Below, in pieces: positions 8,138 to 16,546 of a stretch of 36,664 bases of DNA. Every line of letters begins with the position of its first letter. The stretch's first letter is position 1. The notes beneath the pieces were generated by a model that saw only the letters and a list, made by a program, of their open reading frames with translations, had not been told where the DNA came from and made no database searches. The position numbers and the translations under genes are program-made. The DNA is from a bacterium (GTDB lineage Bacteria; UBP14; UBA6098; B30-G16). The stretch covers positions 1-36,664 of the forward strand of contig JAGHAI010000102.1 in the NCBI GenBank assembly GCA_021161555.1, given 5' to 3'.

Positions 8138-8572
8138 GTGAAACCGTTTTTGAAAAATTTGTCGGATGGATTTGCAAGAATAAAAACTCCCTCAATAATG
8201 CTGATGGTATTGGGATTTGCTTTGCTTTTTGTCTGGCAACGGGCATATACGATGTCGCTGTCCAGAAAGATAACTCGCCTCGAAAATCACCTGCTCGAAC
8301 TTCGGGCAGACAATTCTAAAAAACTTATCCAAATCGCCCATCTGACATCGCCAGAAAGACTCGAAGAACTGGCACGGCAGATGTGTGGTCTGCGGTATTC
8401 CAGACCTCAGGAACGAATATGCGTCGTTCCGAAAAGCGAAAATCGGAAAAATCCAGACTCTAATTGGGAAAGAAGCATCTTTACTATAAAAGATTTCTTC
8501 AGGCAGGAATGGAAAAAGTTTGTGGCGGTTTCTTCGAGCAAGCGATGGGGATTACGCAACGAAAATCTATGA
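8138..8572 (+). CDS. ftsL: FtsL-like divisome protein (single TM plus coiled coil)
   Basis: This 144-aa protein has a short cytoplasmic N-terminus and one transmembrane segment (about residues 20-38). A heptad-like helix of about 40 residues follows (ITRLENHLLELRADNSKKL, then LTSPERLEELA) and a basic tail. FtsL is poorly conserved, so the call rests on topology, the coiled coil and position between rsmH and ftsI, where FtsL normally sits. FtsL forms the FtsQLB complex that activates FtsWI. It uses a GTG start with AAAGGAG at 8127-8133. The tail after about residue 85 is longer than in typical FtsL. Confidence 0.75.
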   Translation: MKPFLKNLSDGFARIKTPSIMLMVLGFALLFVWQRAYTMSLSRKITRLENHLLELRADNSKKLIQIAHLTSPERLEELARQMCGLRYSRPQERICVVPKSENRKNPDSNWERSIFTIKDFFRQEWKKFVAVSSSKRWGLRNENL

Positions 8573-8736
8573 CACTGCGCTCCGCGAAAAAAGCGCGATT
8601 GTTATAGATTTTTTTGTTTTTCCTTACTAAATGGATTTATCGTTGAAAATCGGAATGTTTCCGATTAGCAGGGCTTTCTCACCTCATCGCTTCGACATCA
8701 TAGGTACGCTGGTGCAAAAAATATCGCAGTTATGAA
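8573..8736. other. 164-nt noncoding gap between ftsL and ftsI
   Basis: This is the largest gap inside the dcw cluster. It contains a perfect 8-bp hairpin with a 3-nt loop (AATCGGAA 8648-8655, TTCCGATT 8659-8666) and a T-rich stretch at 8609-8621. An in-frame TAG at 8701-8703 bars extending ftsI upstream. No strong promoter or ribosome binding site for ftsI was found, so the region may be regulatory or a processing site. Confidence 0.5.
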
Positions 8737-10917
8737 ATGCTTTCGGGGAAAAACATAAATCGACTTGTGGCGATAGTAATTGTCTGGGCAGTTGTCGTGT
8801 TCGTCGTTCAGAGCAGGCTTCTTGGACTTCAAATAGTTTCGTCGGGCGAACTAAAAAAAAAGGCGTGCCAGCAGCAGAGAAAACCGCAGGATATCCCGGC
8901 AAGACGGGGAACTATTTACGATAGAAATGGTATCGCTCTGGCAGTTGACAATCTCTTTTATGATGTATATGGAGACCCATCGCAGATTGAAGACCCCATT
9001 CTTGTCGATTCAGTTCTTTGTCAAATTTTTCATAAGAAACGAGGGTATTATTTCAAGCGCATAGAGGATTCACCGAGCAGATTTTTCGTCTATCTGGAGT
9101 GGAAAGTTGATGTTTCTCAGGCGACAAAAGTTCGCGAGAGTAAACTGCACGGAATTGGAATGACGCCGATATACAACAGATTTTATCCCTACGGAAAAAT
9201 CGCTTCAACAGTGATTGGCTGTGTCGGACACGATGGCGTTGGACTTGATGGAATAGAATACCTATATAATGACGAACTTTCGGGAATTCCCACGCAGAAA
9301 ATCGTGTTCACAGATGCCTTTGGAAGAACATATCCGCTGTTGTGTTATTCCACAGGTGAACCAGTTCCCGGAAATGACCTGTATCTCACCATTGATATAA
9401 GATTGCAGCAGATTCTTCAGTCGGAACTTGAGAGGGCAGTTGCGAAACATCTCGCCGATGGCGCATACGGAGTGTTTATGAATCCCAAAACGGGAGAGAT
9501 TCTCGCTATGGCGTCCGTTCCGAATTATGACCCCAATGAGTATTCCGAATTTCCGCTTAAACTGCGAAGAAATCGGATAATTACAGACCCTTATGAGCCA
9601 GGTTCTATTTTCAAGTTGGTAACAATGGCTGCGGCTCTTTCCGAACAGGTCGTTTCAACATCGGATACAATTGACACTGACCACGGCAGAGCAAAGATAT
9701 GCGGAAGAATTGTAAGCGATGTCCATTCTCTCGGAAAAATCCCCCTCGCCGATGTGATTGTTCATTCTTCGAATGTGGGAATTGTTAAAGTGGCACAGTT
9801 TCTCACGAAGAAAAAACTCTACGAATACATTTGCCGCTTCGGTTTCGGCACCATAACAGGGATTGACCTGCCTGGAGAAAATGGCGGCCTTTTGAGCAAT
9901 ATCAATAAATGGTCGGGCACGACGATGGCGACAATTCCAATGGGATATGAAATCGCGGCAACGCCGCTTCAGATAATATGTGCATACAGCACCATCGCAA
10001 ACAGCGGAAGACTTATGCGACCGTTGGCGGTGAAAAAATGCGTCAGATATGACGGGACAGTTAAGTGGAGTAGAAAGCCTATGGTAGTTCGACAGGTAAT
10101 TCCCCGCGAAGTTGTGGATACGCTGACGCAAATGTTCAGGGATGTCGTCGTCAAGGGAACAGCGACAAAGGCAAATTCCAATTTCATTGCGATTGCCGGC
10201 AAAACAGGCACCTCTCACAAGCAGAAAAAAGGTGAAAAAGGATACTATGCTCGTGAGTATTATTCGTCATTTGTCGGATATGCGCCGTATGATAATCCCG
10301 AAGTCGTTGGTCTGATAATGGTGGATAATCCCCAAAAGGGTGGACATTATGGCGGTGTTGTCGCTGCGCCTGTGTTCCGAGCAGTCCTCGAAAAGGCAAT
10401 TAGTTCCGGAATTTCATCTTTGCCGTCATCGAAGCAGATTGAATTCAGTTCGAAAAATGGTCGGAGCACCGTTTCCGTGCCATATCTGATAAGAACCACG
10501 CCGGAACAGGCAGAAGAAATTTTAAGATTGAGAGGTCTGTCGGCAAAGTTCTACGGTGTGGGAAACACCGTCGTGGAACAAAGCCCGTCTCCCGGAAGGG
10601 CGTTGAAACCGGGCTCAAAGGTAATCCTGCATCTCCGACAGATGCCGCTCAAATCAAGCAGAGTAGTTTCCGTTCCAGATGTTCGCGGTATGCCTGTGCG
10701 AAATGCGGTAAACGAACTGGCGAAATCCGATGTAAAGTTCAGAATCGATGGGTCTGGCATTGTCGTGGAACAATATCCAGAGCCCGATACGAAAATCGAT
10801 ACCAACGGTATATGCGTTTTGATATGCCGGTCGAAGGATGGCGGAGATTTATTGGGCAGTTCGCGAGTCGGAGGAGAAGAGACATCGTTTGTCGATAGTT
10901 CATCGGCTCTTGAGTGA
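8737..10917 (+). CDS. ftsI: Division-specific penicillin-binding protein (class B) with two PASTA domains
   Basis: This transpeptidase cross-links septal peptidoglycan together with FtsW; 726 aa. An N-terminal membrane anchor (about residues 10-28) precedes the dimerisation/pedestal domain. The catalytic domain has the three penicillin-binding motifs: SIFK (serine near residue 290), SSN (near 344) and KTGT (near 489). Two PASTA modules follow at about 575-635 and 640-700, with openings VSVPYL and VSVPDV and the pairs VVEQSPSPG and VVEQYPEPD. PASTA-bearing division PBPs resemble the SpoVD/PBP2x layout. The start is an ATG with no strong ribosome binding site; an upstream stop fixes it. It overlaps murE by four bases. 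Confidence 0.95.
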   Translation: MLSGKNINRLVAIVIVWAVVVFVVQSRLLGLQIVSSGELKKKACQQQRKPQDIPARRGTIYDRNGIALAVDNLFYDVYGDPSQIEDPILVDSVLCQIFHKKRGYYFKRIEDSPSRFFVYLEWKVDVSQATKVRESKLHGIGMTPIYNRFYPYGKIASTVIGCVGHDGVGLDGIEYLYNDELSGIPTQKIVFTDAFGRTYPLLCYSTGEPVPGNDLYLTIDIRLQQILQSELERAVAKHLADGAYGVFMNPKTGEILAMASVPNYDPNEYSEFPLKLRRNRIITDPYEPGSIFKLVTMAAALSEQVVSTSDTIDTDHGRAKICGRIVSDVHSLGKIPLADVIVHSSNVGIVKVAQFLTKKKLYEYICRFGFGTITGIDLPGENGGLLSNINKWSGTTMATIPMGYEIAATPLQIICAYSTIANSGRLMRPLAVKKCVRYDGTVKWSRKPMVVRQVIPREVVDTLTQMFRDVVVKGTATKANSNFIAIAGKTGTSHKQKKGEKGYYAREYYSSFVGYAPYDNPEVVGLIMVDNPQKGGHYGGVVAAPVFRAVLEKAISSGISSLPSSKQIEFSSKNGRSTVSVPYLIRTTPEQAEEILRLRGLSAKFYGVGNTVVEQSPSPGRALKPGSKVILHLRQMPLKSSRVVSVPDVRGMPVRNAVNELAKSDVKFRIDGSGIVVEQYPEPDTKIDTNGICVLICRSKDGGDLLGSSRVGGEETSFVDSSSALE

Positions 10918-12452
10918 TGAAATATGTTATGAGCGAGAGTTTTACATTCAGGGAAATTGAAATGCAAAAGCGTTCTTTGAAAAAGATTTTTGAAAAATTG
11001 CGGTTGAAGTTGAATGCGCAAATTTTCAACGAAATTCCCGACATATCCGTGTCCGACATAACATCCGATTCCCGCAGAGTTGATAATGGCAGTATTTTTG
11101 TGGCTATACGGGGCGTTTCTGCTGACGGTCATAATTTCATCGGTGATGCAGTTGAAGGAGGTGCTGTTGCCGTTGTCGTCGAGCGCAGTGGTATTCAGAA
11201 TGAATTAAAAATTCCCGTTGCAGTGGTGGATGACACTCATAAGGCGCTCGTCATACTGTTGAAGGATTTTTGGGGTGAACCGCCGCCAAAAATCTTTGCG
11301 ACGACGGGAACAAATGGAAAGACCACAGTTTCGCATATTCTCTGGCACATTTTCACAGAGTGCGGCGAAAAAGCGGGCGTCATAGGAACACTGGGATATG
11401 CCCTCGATGACGGAATTTTTAAAAAACTGCCGGTCACAACACCTGATGCGGAATCTCTGTGGCGGCTCTTTTCCGAAATGAAAAAGAGAAAAATAACCAC
11501 AGTGGCAATGGAAGCATCTTCACACGGCATCGTGCAGAAGCGAATATGGGGAATTGAATTCGATGCGGCGATTTTCACAAATCTCACACAGGACCATCTC
11601 GATTATCACGGAAATATGGAAAACTATCTTTCGGCGAAGTGCGAACTGTTTGCCAGTTTGCCGGAATCGTCTGTGGCTGTGGTCAACATCGATGATGAAC
11701 ATTCGAAAAGGATAATTGAGCGAAACCGCGGGGAACTTTTGACCTATGGAATTGAAAGCAGACGGGCAGATATCGTCGCCGATGTGAAACAGATGGATAT
11801 AGGCGGCAGCGGCTTTTTAATGCGCAGTCCGTTCGGAAATTTTCGTATAAGGACGAATTTGCCGGGGAGATTCAATATTTACAATGTTCTCGCTGCGGTT
11901 GGTGCTGCGCTGGCAAGGGGTTATGAAGCCAATGCGACAATTTCAGCCGTGGGAAAAGTTGGTGTGGTAAAGGGCAGATTTCAGCGGATTGAACTCGGGC
12001 AGAATTTTTCCGTCATCGTCGATTATGCGCATACCCCCGATGCGCTGAAAAATCTTCTCATAACGGCGCAGGAACTTGCAGGTGGAAGGGTCATTCTCGT
12101 GTTCGGCGCTGGTGGAGATAGAGACAGGGCAAAAAGACCGCTTATGGGAAGGATGGCAGATGAATATGCCGATTTTTCGATAATAACATCCGATAATCCG
12201 CGCAGTGAGAAGCCTTTGTCGATAATTGAAATGATTGAAGATGGTTTTTATGACGAGGGAAAATATGAAAAAATTCCCGACAGGCGCGAGGCTATTTTCG
12301 CCGCTGTGAAGATGGCTATGCCTGGCGACATCGTTCTTATTGCCGGAAAGGGGCACGAAGATTATCAGATACTCGGAGATAGGATAATTCACTTTGATGA
12401 TGCGGAAGTCGCAAGGGATGCGATTATACGGAAACTCGAAGGGAAATTATGA
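10914..12452 (+). CDS. murE: UDP-MurNAc-L-Ala-D-Glu:meso-DAP ligase MurE
   Basis: MurE adds the third stem-peptide residue in the cytoplasm; 512 aa. The ATP-binding loop is TGTNGKTT (near residue 131), followed by EASSHG and TNLTQDHLDYHG. The substrate-selecting motif is DNPR (near residue 426), which marks meso-diaminopimelate rather than lysine specificity. The GTG at 10914 overlaps the ftsI stop (GTGA). ATG codons at 10917, 10929 and 10962 are alternatives; the last would give a more standard N-terminus. Tight coupling with ftsI and murF indicates a single operon. Confidence 0.95.
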   Translation: MMKYVMSESFTFREIEMQKRSLKKIFEKLRLKLNAQIFNEIPDISVSDITSDSRRVDNGSIFVAIRGVSADGHNFIGDAVEGGAVAVVVERSGIQNELKIPVAVVDDTHKALVILLKDFWGEPPPKIFATTGTNGKTTVSHILWHIFTECGEKAGVIGTLGYALDDGIFKKLPVTTPDAESLWRLFSEMKKRKITTVAMEASSHGIVQKRIWGIEFDAAIFTNLTQDHLDYHGNMENYLSAKCELFASLPESSVAVVNIDDEHSKRIIERNRGELLTYGIESRRADIVADVKQMDIGGSGFLMRSPFGNFRIRTNLPGRFNIYNVLAAVGAALARGYEANATISAVGKVGVVKGRFQRIELGQNFSVIVDYAHTPDALKNLLITAQELAGGRVILVFGAGGDRDRAKRPLMGRMADEYADFSIITSDNPRSEKPLSIIEMIEDGFYDEGKYEKIPDRREAIFAAVKMAMPGDIVLIAGKGHEDYQILGDRIIHFDDAEVARDAIIRKLEGKL

Positions 12453-13819
12453 AGCCCGAACAGCTTGGAAAGATAGCAAAAATTCTCGGCGGACGACTTG
12501 AACCTGCCGAAGCAGAGCGTGTTTATGCTGGAGGAGTTTGCACAGATACGAGAATGCTTTCGCCCGGCGATATTTTCATTGCGCTCGAAGGAGAACGGGA
12601 CGGACACAATTTCGTTATGGATGCGTATAGCAAAGGCGCGATTGCTGCAATAGTCAGCAGGGATGTGCAAATTCCGATTCCTCAAATTATCGTATCGGAC
12701 ACGCTCGAAGCGCTTGGAAATCTCGCGATGGAATATCGTAAGGCGATTGCCCCCCGGGTTGTTGCGATTACGGGTTCTGTCGGAAAGACTACGGCGCGCG
12801 AAATGATTGCAGTGGCGCTGAAAACCAGGTTTTCCGTCCACAGCGCAAAGAAAAATTACAACAACCTCATCGGGTTGCCTCTATCTCTGCTCGATATGAA
12901 GGAGAACACAGAAATAGCGGTCGTCGAACTCGGGATAAATCAGTCAGGAGAAATTGAGCGCCTCGTCGAAATTGCCATTCCCGATGTGGGTGTGATTACA
13001 TCAGTTGCACCTGTCCATCTTGAGGGGCTTGGCAGTCTGGATAAAATTGCAGAGGAAAAGTTCAAATTGGCGACGATGATTTCTCCAGACGCTCCTGTCT
13101 TTGTGAATGCGGATTCGCAGGTTCTGCTTGATGTTGCGAAGAAACACGAGCGCAAAGTCATCACTTACGGCATCGACAGCGATGCGGAATTTCGTGCGGA
13201 GAACATTTCGTTTGAAGATGGTCGTCCGCATTTCACTGTTGGAGATGCTCGTTTTGAATTGAAGCTACTGGGCAGAGCGCCAATTTATGCGGCTCTTGCA
13301 GCGGTTGCCGTTGCAAAAATCTTCGATATTCCAGAGCCGATTGCGGCGGAAGCGTTGAGAACATTTCAGCCGCGTGAACACAGAATGAACCTTTTTGATT
13401 GCGGCGACATAAAAATTCTCGACGACTGCTATAATTCAAGTCCTGCGGCTCTCGAAGAGGCATTGAAGACGATGAGTTTTATCAAAGCAAAGGGGAAAAT
13501 CGCCGTTCTGGGAGATATGCTCGAACTGGGAAAGGATGAGAAAAAGTATCATCGCGAAGTGGCAAATATGCTTGAAAAATATGCGATTGATGAGGCGATT
13601 TTGTTCGGAAAACTGATGAAGAGCGCATTTGACGAGGCGAGAAAAAATGGTTTTTCGGATGTGAAATTGTTTGAAGATGATTTCGCCGAAGCAAGGGATT
13701 ACCTGCTCAAAACTGTTCGCGCGGGAGACCTGATATTGATAAAGGGTTCGCATTCAATGGAGATGGAGCGTTTTGTGAAGGCGCTTGTGGAAAATTTTTG
13801 CGAGGAGGACGCGGAATGA
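12449..13819 (+). CDS. murF: UDP-MurNAc-tripeptide:D-Ala-D-Ala ligase MurF
   Basis: MurF completes the UDP-MurNAc-pentapeptide by adding D-Ala-D-Ala; 456 aa, typical. The P-loop is TGSVGKTT (about residues 108-116). Other family motifs are KKNYNNLIGLPLSLL, the C-terminal substrate region LDDCYNSSP, and GDMLELG, which is nearly diagnostic for MurF. The ATG overlaps the murE stop by four bases (ATGA). Its own stop overlaps the next small gene in the same way. Confidence 0.97.
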   Translation: MKPEQLGKIAKILGGRLEPAEAERVYAGGVCTDTRMLSPGDIFIALEGERDGHNFVMDAYSKGAIAAIVSRDVQIPIPQIIVSDTLEALGNLAMEYRKAIAPRVVAITGSVGKTTAREMIAVALKTRFSVHSAKKNYNNLIGLPLSLLDMKENTEIAVVELGINQSGEIERLVEIAIPDVGVITSVAPVHLEGLGSLDKIAEEKFKLATMISPDAPVFVNADSQVLLDVAKKHERKVITYGIDSDAEFRAENISFEDGRPHFTVGDARFELKLLGRAPIYAALAAVAVAKIFDIPEPIAAEALRTFQPREHRMNLFDCGDIKILDDCYNSSPAALEEALKTMSFIKAKGKIAVLGDMLELGKDEKKYHREVANMLEKYAIDEAILFGKLMKSAFDEARKNGFSDVKLFEDDFAEARDYLLKTVRAGDLILIKGSHSMEMERFVKALVENFCEEDAE

Positions 13820-14073
13820 GGACGAAGGATTTTTTAATGACGGTTGTCTTTCTTCTGGCACTAATTTTGTCGGCATTTGGACAGGGACTTGCAATAAATA
13901 TCGTTATGAAAAGTGCGAGGAAAACGCTGGATGAAAGGTTTGTTGCGGGGAGGTTTTTCTGGAAACCAGAGTTGCCGCTGTTGTTCAAACCAGCCAGAGC
14001 GGGTATTGTTCATTTTCGACAGGGAAAACGCAATTTTGTTCCGCCATTTGCAAAGCACAAGAGGAGCGGTTGA
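13816..14073 (+). CDS. Small basic single-pass membrane protein of unknown function
   Basis: I do not recognise this 85-aa protein. One transmembrane helix (about residues 6-28) follows the basic N-terminus MRTK. The remaining 57 residues are strongly basic, rich in Arg, Lys and Phe, with two prolines and no cysteines. It starts at an ATG that overlaps the murF stop (ATGA) behind GAGGAGG (13803-13809), and its TGA overlaps the mraY ATG. The good ribosome binding site and coupling on both sides argue for a real gene. No standard dcw protein sits between murF and mraY. It is not obviously a second FtsL, because there is no heptad pattern. A link to MraY or lipid II synthesis is only inferred from position. 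Confidence 0.7.
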   Translation: MRTKDFLMTVVFLLALILSAFGQGLAINIVMKSARKTLDERFVAGRFFWKPELPLLFKPARAGIVHFRQGKRNFVPPFAKHKRSG

Positions 14074-15161
14074 TGTTCTATTATCTATTAAAGCCATACT
14101 GGAGAGATTTTATTCTTTTCAATCTCTTTAAGTATGTGACCTTTCGCGTCGTAATGAGCGCGACGACGGGGTTTATCGTTTCGTGGCTTATTTGTGGACC
14201 GCTGATAAAGTTTCTGAAAAAACGCCATTACGAAAGCGTCATCAGGGAAGATGTTCCAGAAAGGCATTTGAAGAAGCGCGGAACGCCGACGATGGGGGGG
14301 ATTGCGATAATTACAGGAATAGTTGTATCGACACTGCTGTGGGCAAAGGTGGGAAGCAGATATATAATTATGGCGCTTGTTACCCTTCTCTTCACAGGTT
14401 TTATGGGGTTTGTGGATGATTATCTCAAAGATGTTCGGCACCAGCCGAAGGGGTTGCTTGCAAAGTATAAACTATATGGGCAGTTTGCCGTGGGGTTGAC
14501 CATCGCCGCGCTGATTTTCTTGATGCCGCCCGACGCAAAATTTAAAAGTTTTACCGAACTGCCGTTCATCAAGGATGTGTATCTTCAAATGGGTGTAGCA
14601 TACATAATATTTTCGGCTCTTGTTGTGGTTGCTTCGTCCAACGCCGTCAATATATCAGATGGGCTGGACGGACTCGCCGCAGGATTGGTGGCGATTCTCG
14701 CTGCAACTTTCACCGTCGTGGCTTATGTGTCCGGCAGAGGCGACTTCACAACATATTTGAACATAGTTTATCTAAAGGGCAGCGAGGAACTGGCGATATT
14801 CTGCGCGGCGATGTCGGGGGCAACTCTCGGCTTCCTGTGGTATAACTCGCATCCCGCAGAAGTTTTTATGGGGGATACCGGTGCACTGTCTCTCGGTGCA
14901 TCTATCGGTGCTGTGTCGATTATGCTTAAAAAGGAGTTTCTACTGTTAATCGCCGGTGGTGTGTTCGTGATAGAAACTCTATCCGTAATTGCGCAGGTGG
15001 CGTATTTCAGGACAACTGGAGGAAGGCGCATTTTCAAAATGGCGCCGCTGCACCATCACTGCGAATTGTCGGGATGGTATGAATCAAAAATCGTGGTCAG
15101 GTTCTGGATACTCGGCATAATTTTCGCCCTTCTCGGGCTTGTTTCGTTCAAGGTGAGGTAA
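14073..15161 (+). CDS. mraY: Phospho-MurNAc-pentapeptide transferase MraY
   Basis: MraY transfers phospho-MurNAc-pentapeptide to undecaprenyl phosphate, forming lipid I at the inner membrane; 362 aa with about ten transmembrane segments. Catalytic and binding motifs are GTPTMGG, the double aspartate in VDDYLKD, NISDGLDGLAAG, FMGDTGALSLG and the cytoplasmic HHH in APLHHHCELSGW. ATG at 14073 is chosen over TTG at 14070, with GAGGAG at 14061-14066. The ATG shares one base with the stop of the small membrane protein upstream. Confidence 0.97.
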   Translation: MFYYLLKPYWRDFILFNLFKYVTFRVVMSATTGFIVSWLICGPLIKFLKKRHYESVIREDVPERHLKKRGTPTMGGIAIITGIVVSTLLWAKVGSRYIIMALVTLLFTGFMGFVDDYLKDVRHQPKGLLAKYKLYGQFAVGLTIAALIFLMPPDAKFKSFTELPFIKDVYLQMGVAYIIFSALVVVASSNAVNISDGLDGLAAGLVAILAATFTVVAYVSGRGDFTTYLNIVYLKGSEELAIFCAAMSGATLGFLWYNSHPAEVFMGDTGALSLGASIGAVSIMLKKEFLLLIAGGVFVIETLSVIAQVAYFRTTGGRRIFKMAPLHHHCELSGWYESKIVVRFWILGIIFALLGLVSFKVR

Positions 15162-15169
15162 TTTTTCTG

Positions 15170-16546
15170 ATGCGTCGTATTTCAATCATAGGTCTTGGCA
15201 GAAGCGGCGAAGCGGCAGCGCTTCTCGCAAAAAATGACGGTTTTTCCGTTCTCGTTTCCGATTCTTCAGACGGCGATGATGTGCGCAGGCGAGCGGAAAA
15301 CCTATCACGGCAGGGAATTTTTGTCGAATTTGGCGGTCATTCCGAAAAAATACTGGATGCGGAAATAATTGTCGTGAGTCCCGGCGTGCCGCTGGATATC
15401 GAAATCCTGAAAGAGGCGGAAAAATCAAAAATCCCGGTTATTTCCGAAATTGAATTCGCATACCGTCACGAACAGGGAAAGGTCATAGCAATCACAGGCT
15501 CAAACGGGAAAAGCACCACGGTAACGCTCGTCGCAAGGATATTTGAAAGCGCAGGATATACTACATTTCTCGCGGGGAATATTGGCAATCCCTATTCTTC
15601 CAGCGTGATGAAGACATCGCCTTCTTCCATTACGGTTCTCGAATTGTCCAGTTTTCAGCTCGAAGCGATGGATTCCTTTCATCCCTGTGTGGCGGCAATT
15701 CTCAATCTTTCCCCCGACCATCTGGATAGGTATTCGTCGCCTGATGATTATTTTGCGGCAAAATTCCACATATTTGATAATCAAAGTGCGGATGACTATG
15801 CCGTTCTATGGGCTGACCAGAAGGAGTTGAAAAGTCTGTCGGAACGGATTTTTGCACAAACGCTTTTCTTTTCGTCATCGTCGGAAGTGAAGTATGGAGC
15901 GGATGTGCGCAACAATACTATATATCGCAGCGGTGAGGAAATCCTGAATGTCGAAAAACTCGGCATCCCCGGACCACACAACCTGAACAATGCGCTCGCC
16001 GCTGTGGCAATGACAATTCCATTTGATGTATCCGCTAAAGTTCTCGGCAGGACTTTGAGAGAGTTCAAAGGAATAGAACACCGTCTGGAGAGATTTTTTG
16101 AACATCGGGGAATTATCTTCGTAAACGATTCGAAGGCAACAAATCCCGATTCGCTGAAATATGCGCTTCTCTCTTTCGAGAGACCGATAGTTCTCATCGC
16201 AGGCGGATATGATAAGGGAGCTGATTTTTCTGGTCTGCGGGAAATTTTTTCAAAAAGGGTGAAAGCGGCGGTCTTCACCGGCGATACAGGGGAAAGAATG
16301 GCTGCGCAGTTGTGCGATGTCGCCGATTTTTGTGCGGTGATATGGGAATTTGAAAAAGGGGTTCGCAGGGCAGTCTCTCTGGCTGCAGAAGGTGATGTCC
16401 TCCTGCTTTCCCCCGGATGTGCCAGTTTCGACCAGTTCAAAAACTTTGAGCATCGCGGAAGATTTTTTAAGGAAATAGTGCAAAAAATTATTGCCGAGCG
16501 GGATTCCGATAAAACAGCAAAAATACCCGCCACGAAGGGAAATTAG
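15170..16546 (+). CDS. murD: UDP-MurNAc-L-alanine:D-glutamate ligase MurD
   Basis: MurD adds D-glutamate, the second stem residue; 458 aa. The N-terminal Rossmann-like domain begins ISIIGLGRSGEAAA. The ATP site is TGSNGKST (near residue 110). NLSPDHLDRY and the C-terminal LLSPGCASFDQF are specific for MurD. The ATG lies 8 nt after mraY, behind GAGG at 15155-15158. The next gene, ftsW, follows the TAG directly. Confidence 0.97.
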   Translation: MRRISIIGLGRSGEAAALLAKNDGFSVLVSDSSDGDDVRRRAENLSRQGIFVEFGGHSEKILDAEIIVVSPGVPLDIEILKEAEKSKIPVISEIEFAYRHEQGKVIAITGSNGKSTTVTLVARIFESAGYTTFLAGNIGNPYSSSVMKTSPSSITVLELSSFQLEAMDSFHPCVAAILNLSPDHLDRYSSPDDYFAAKFHIFDNQSADDYAVLWADQKELKSLSERIFAQTLFFSSSSEVKYGADVRNNTIYRSGEEILNVEKLGIPGPHNLNNALAAVAMTIPFDVSAKVLGRTLREFKGIEHRLERFFEHRGIIFVNDSKATNPDSLKYALLSFERPIVLIAGGYDKGADFSGLREIFSKRVKAAVFTGDTGERMAAQLCDVADFCAVIWEFEKGVRRAVSLAAEGDVLLLSPGCASFDQFKNFEHRGRFFKEIVQKIIAERDSDKTAKIPATKGN

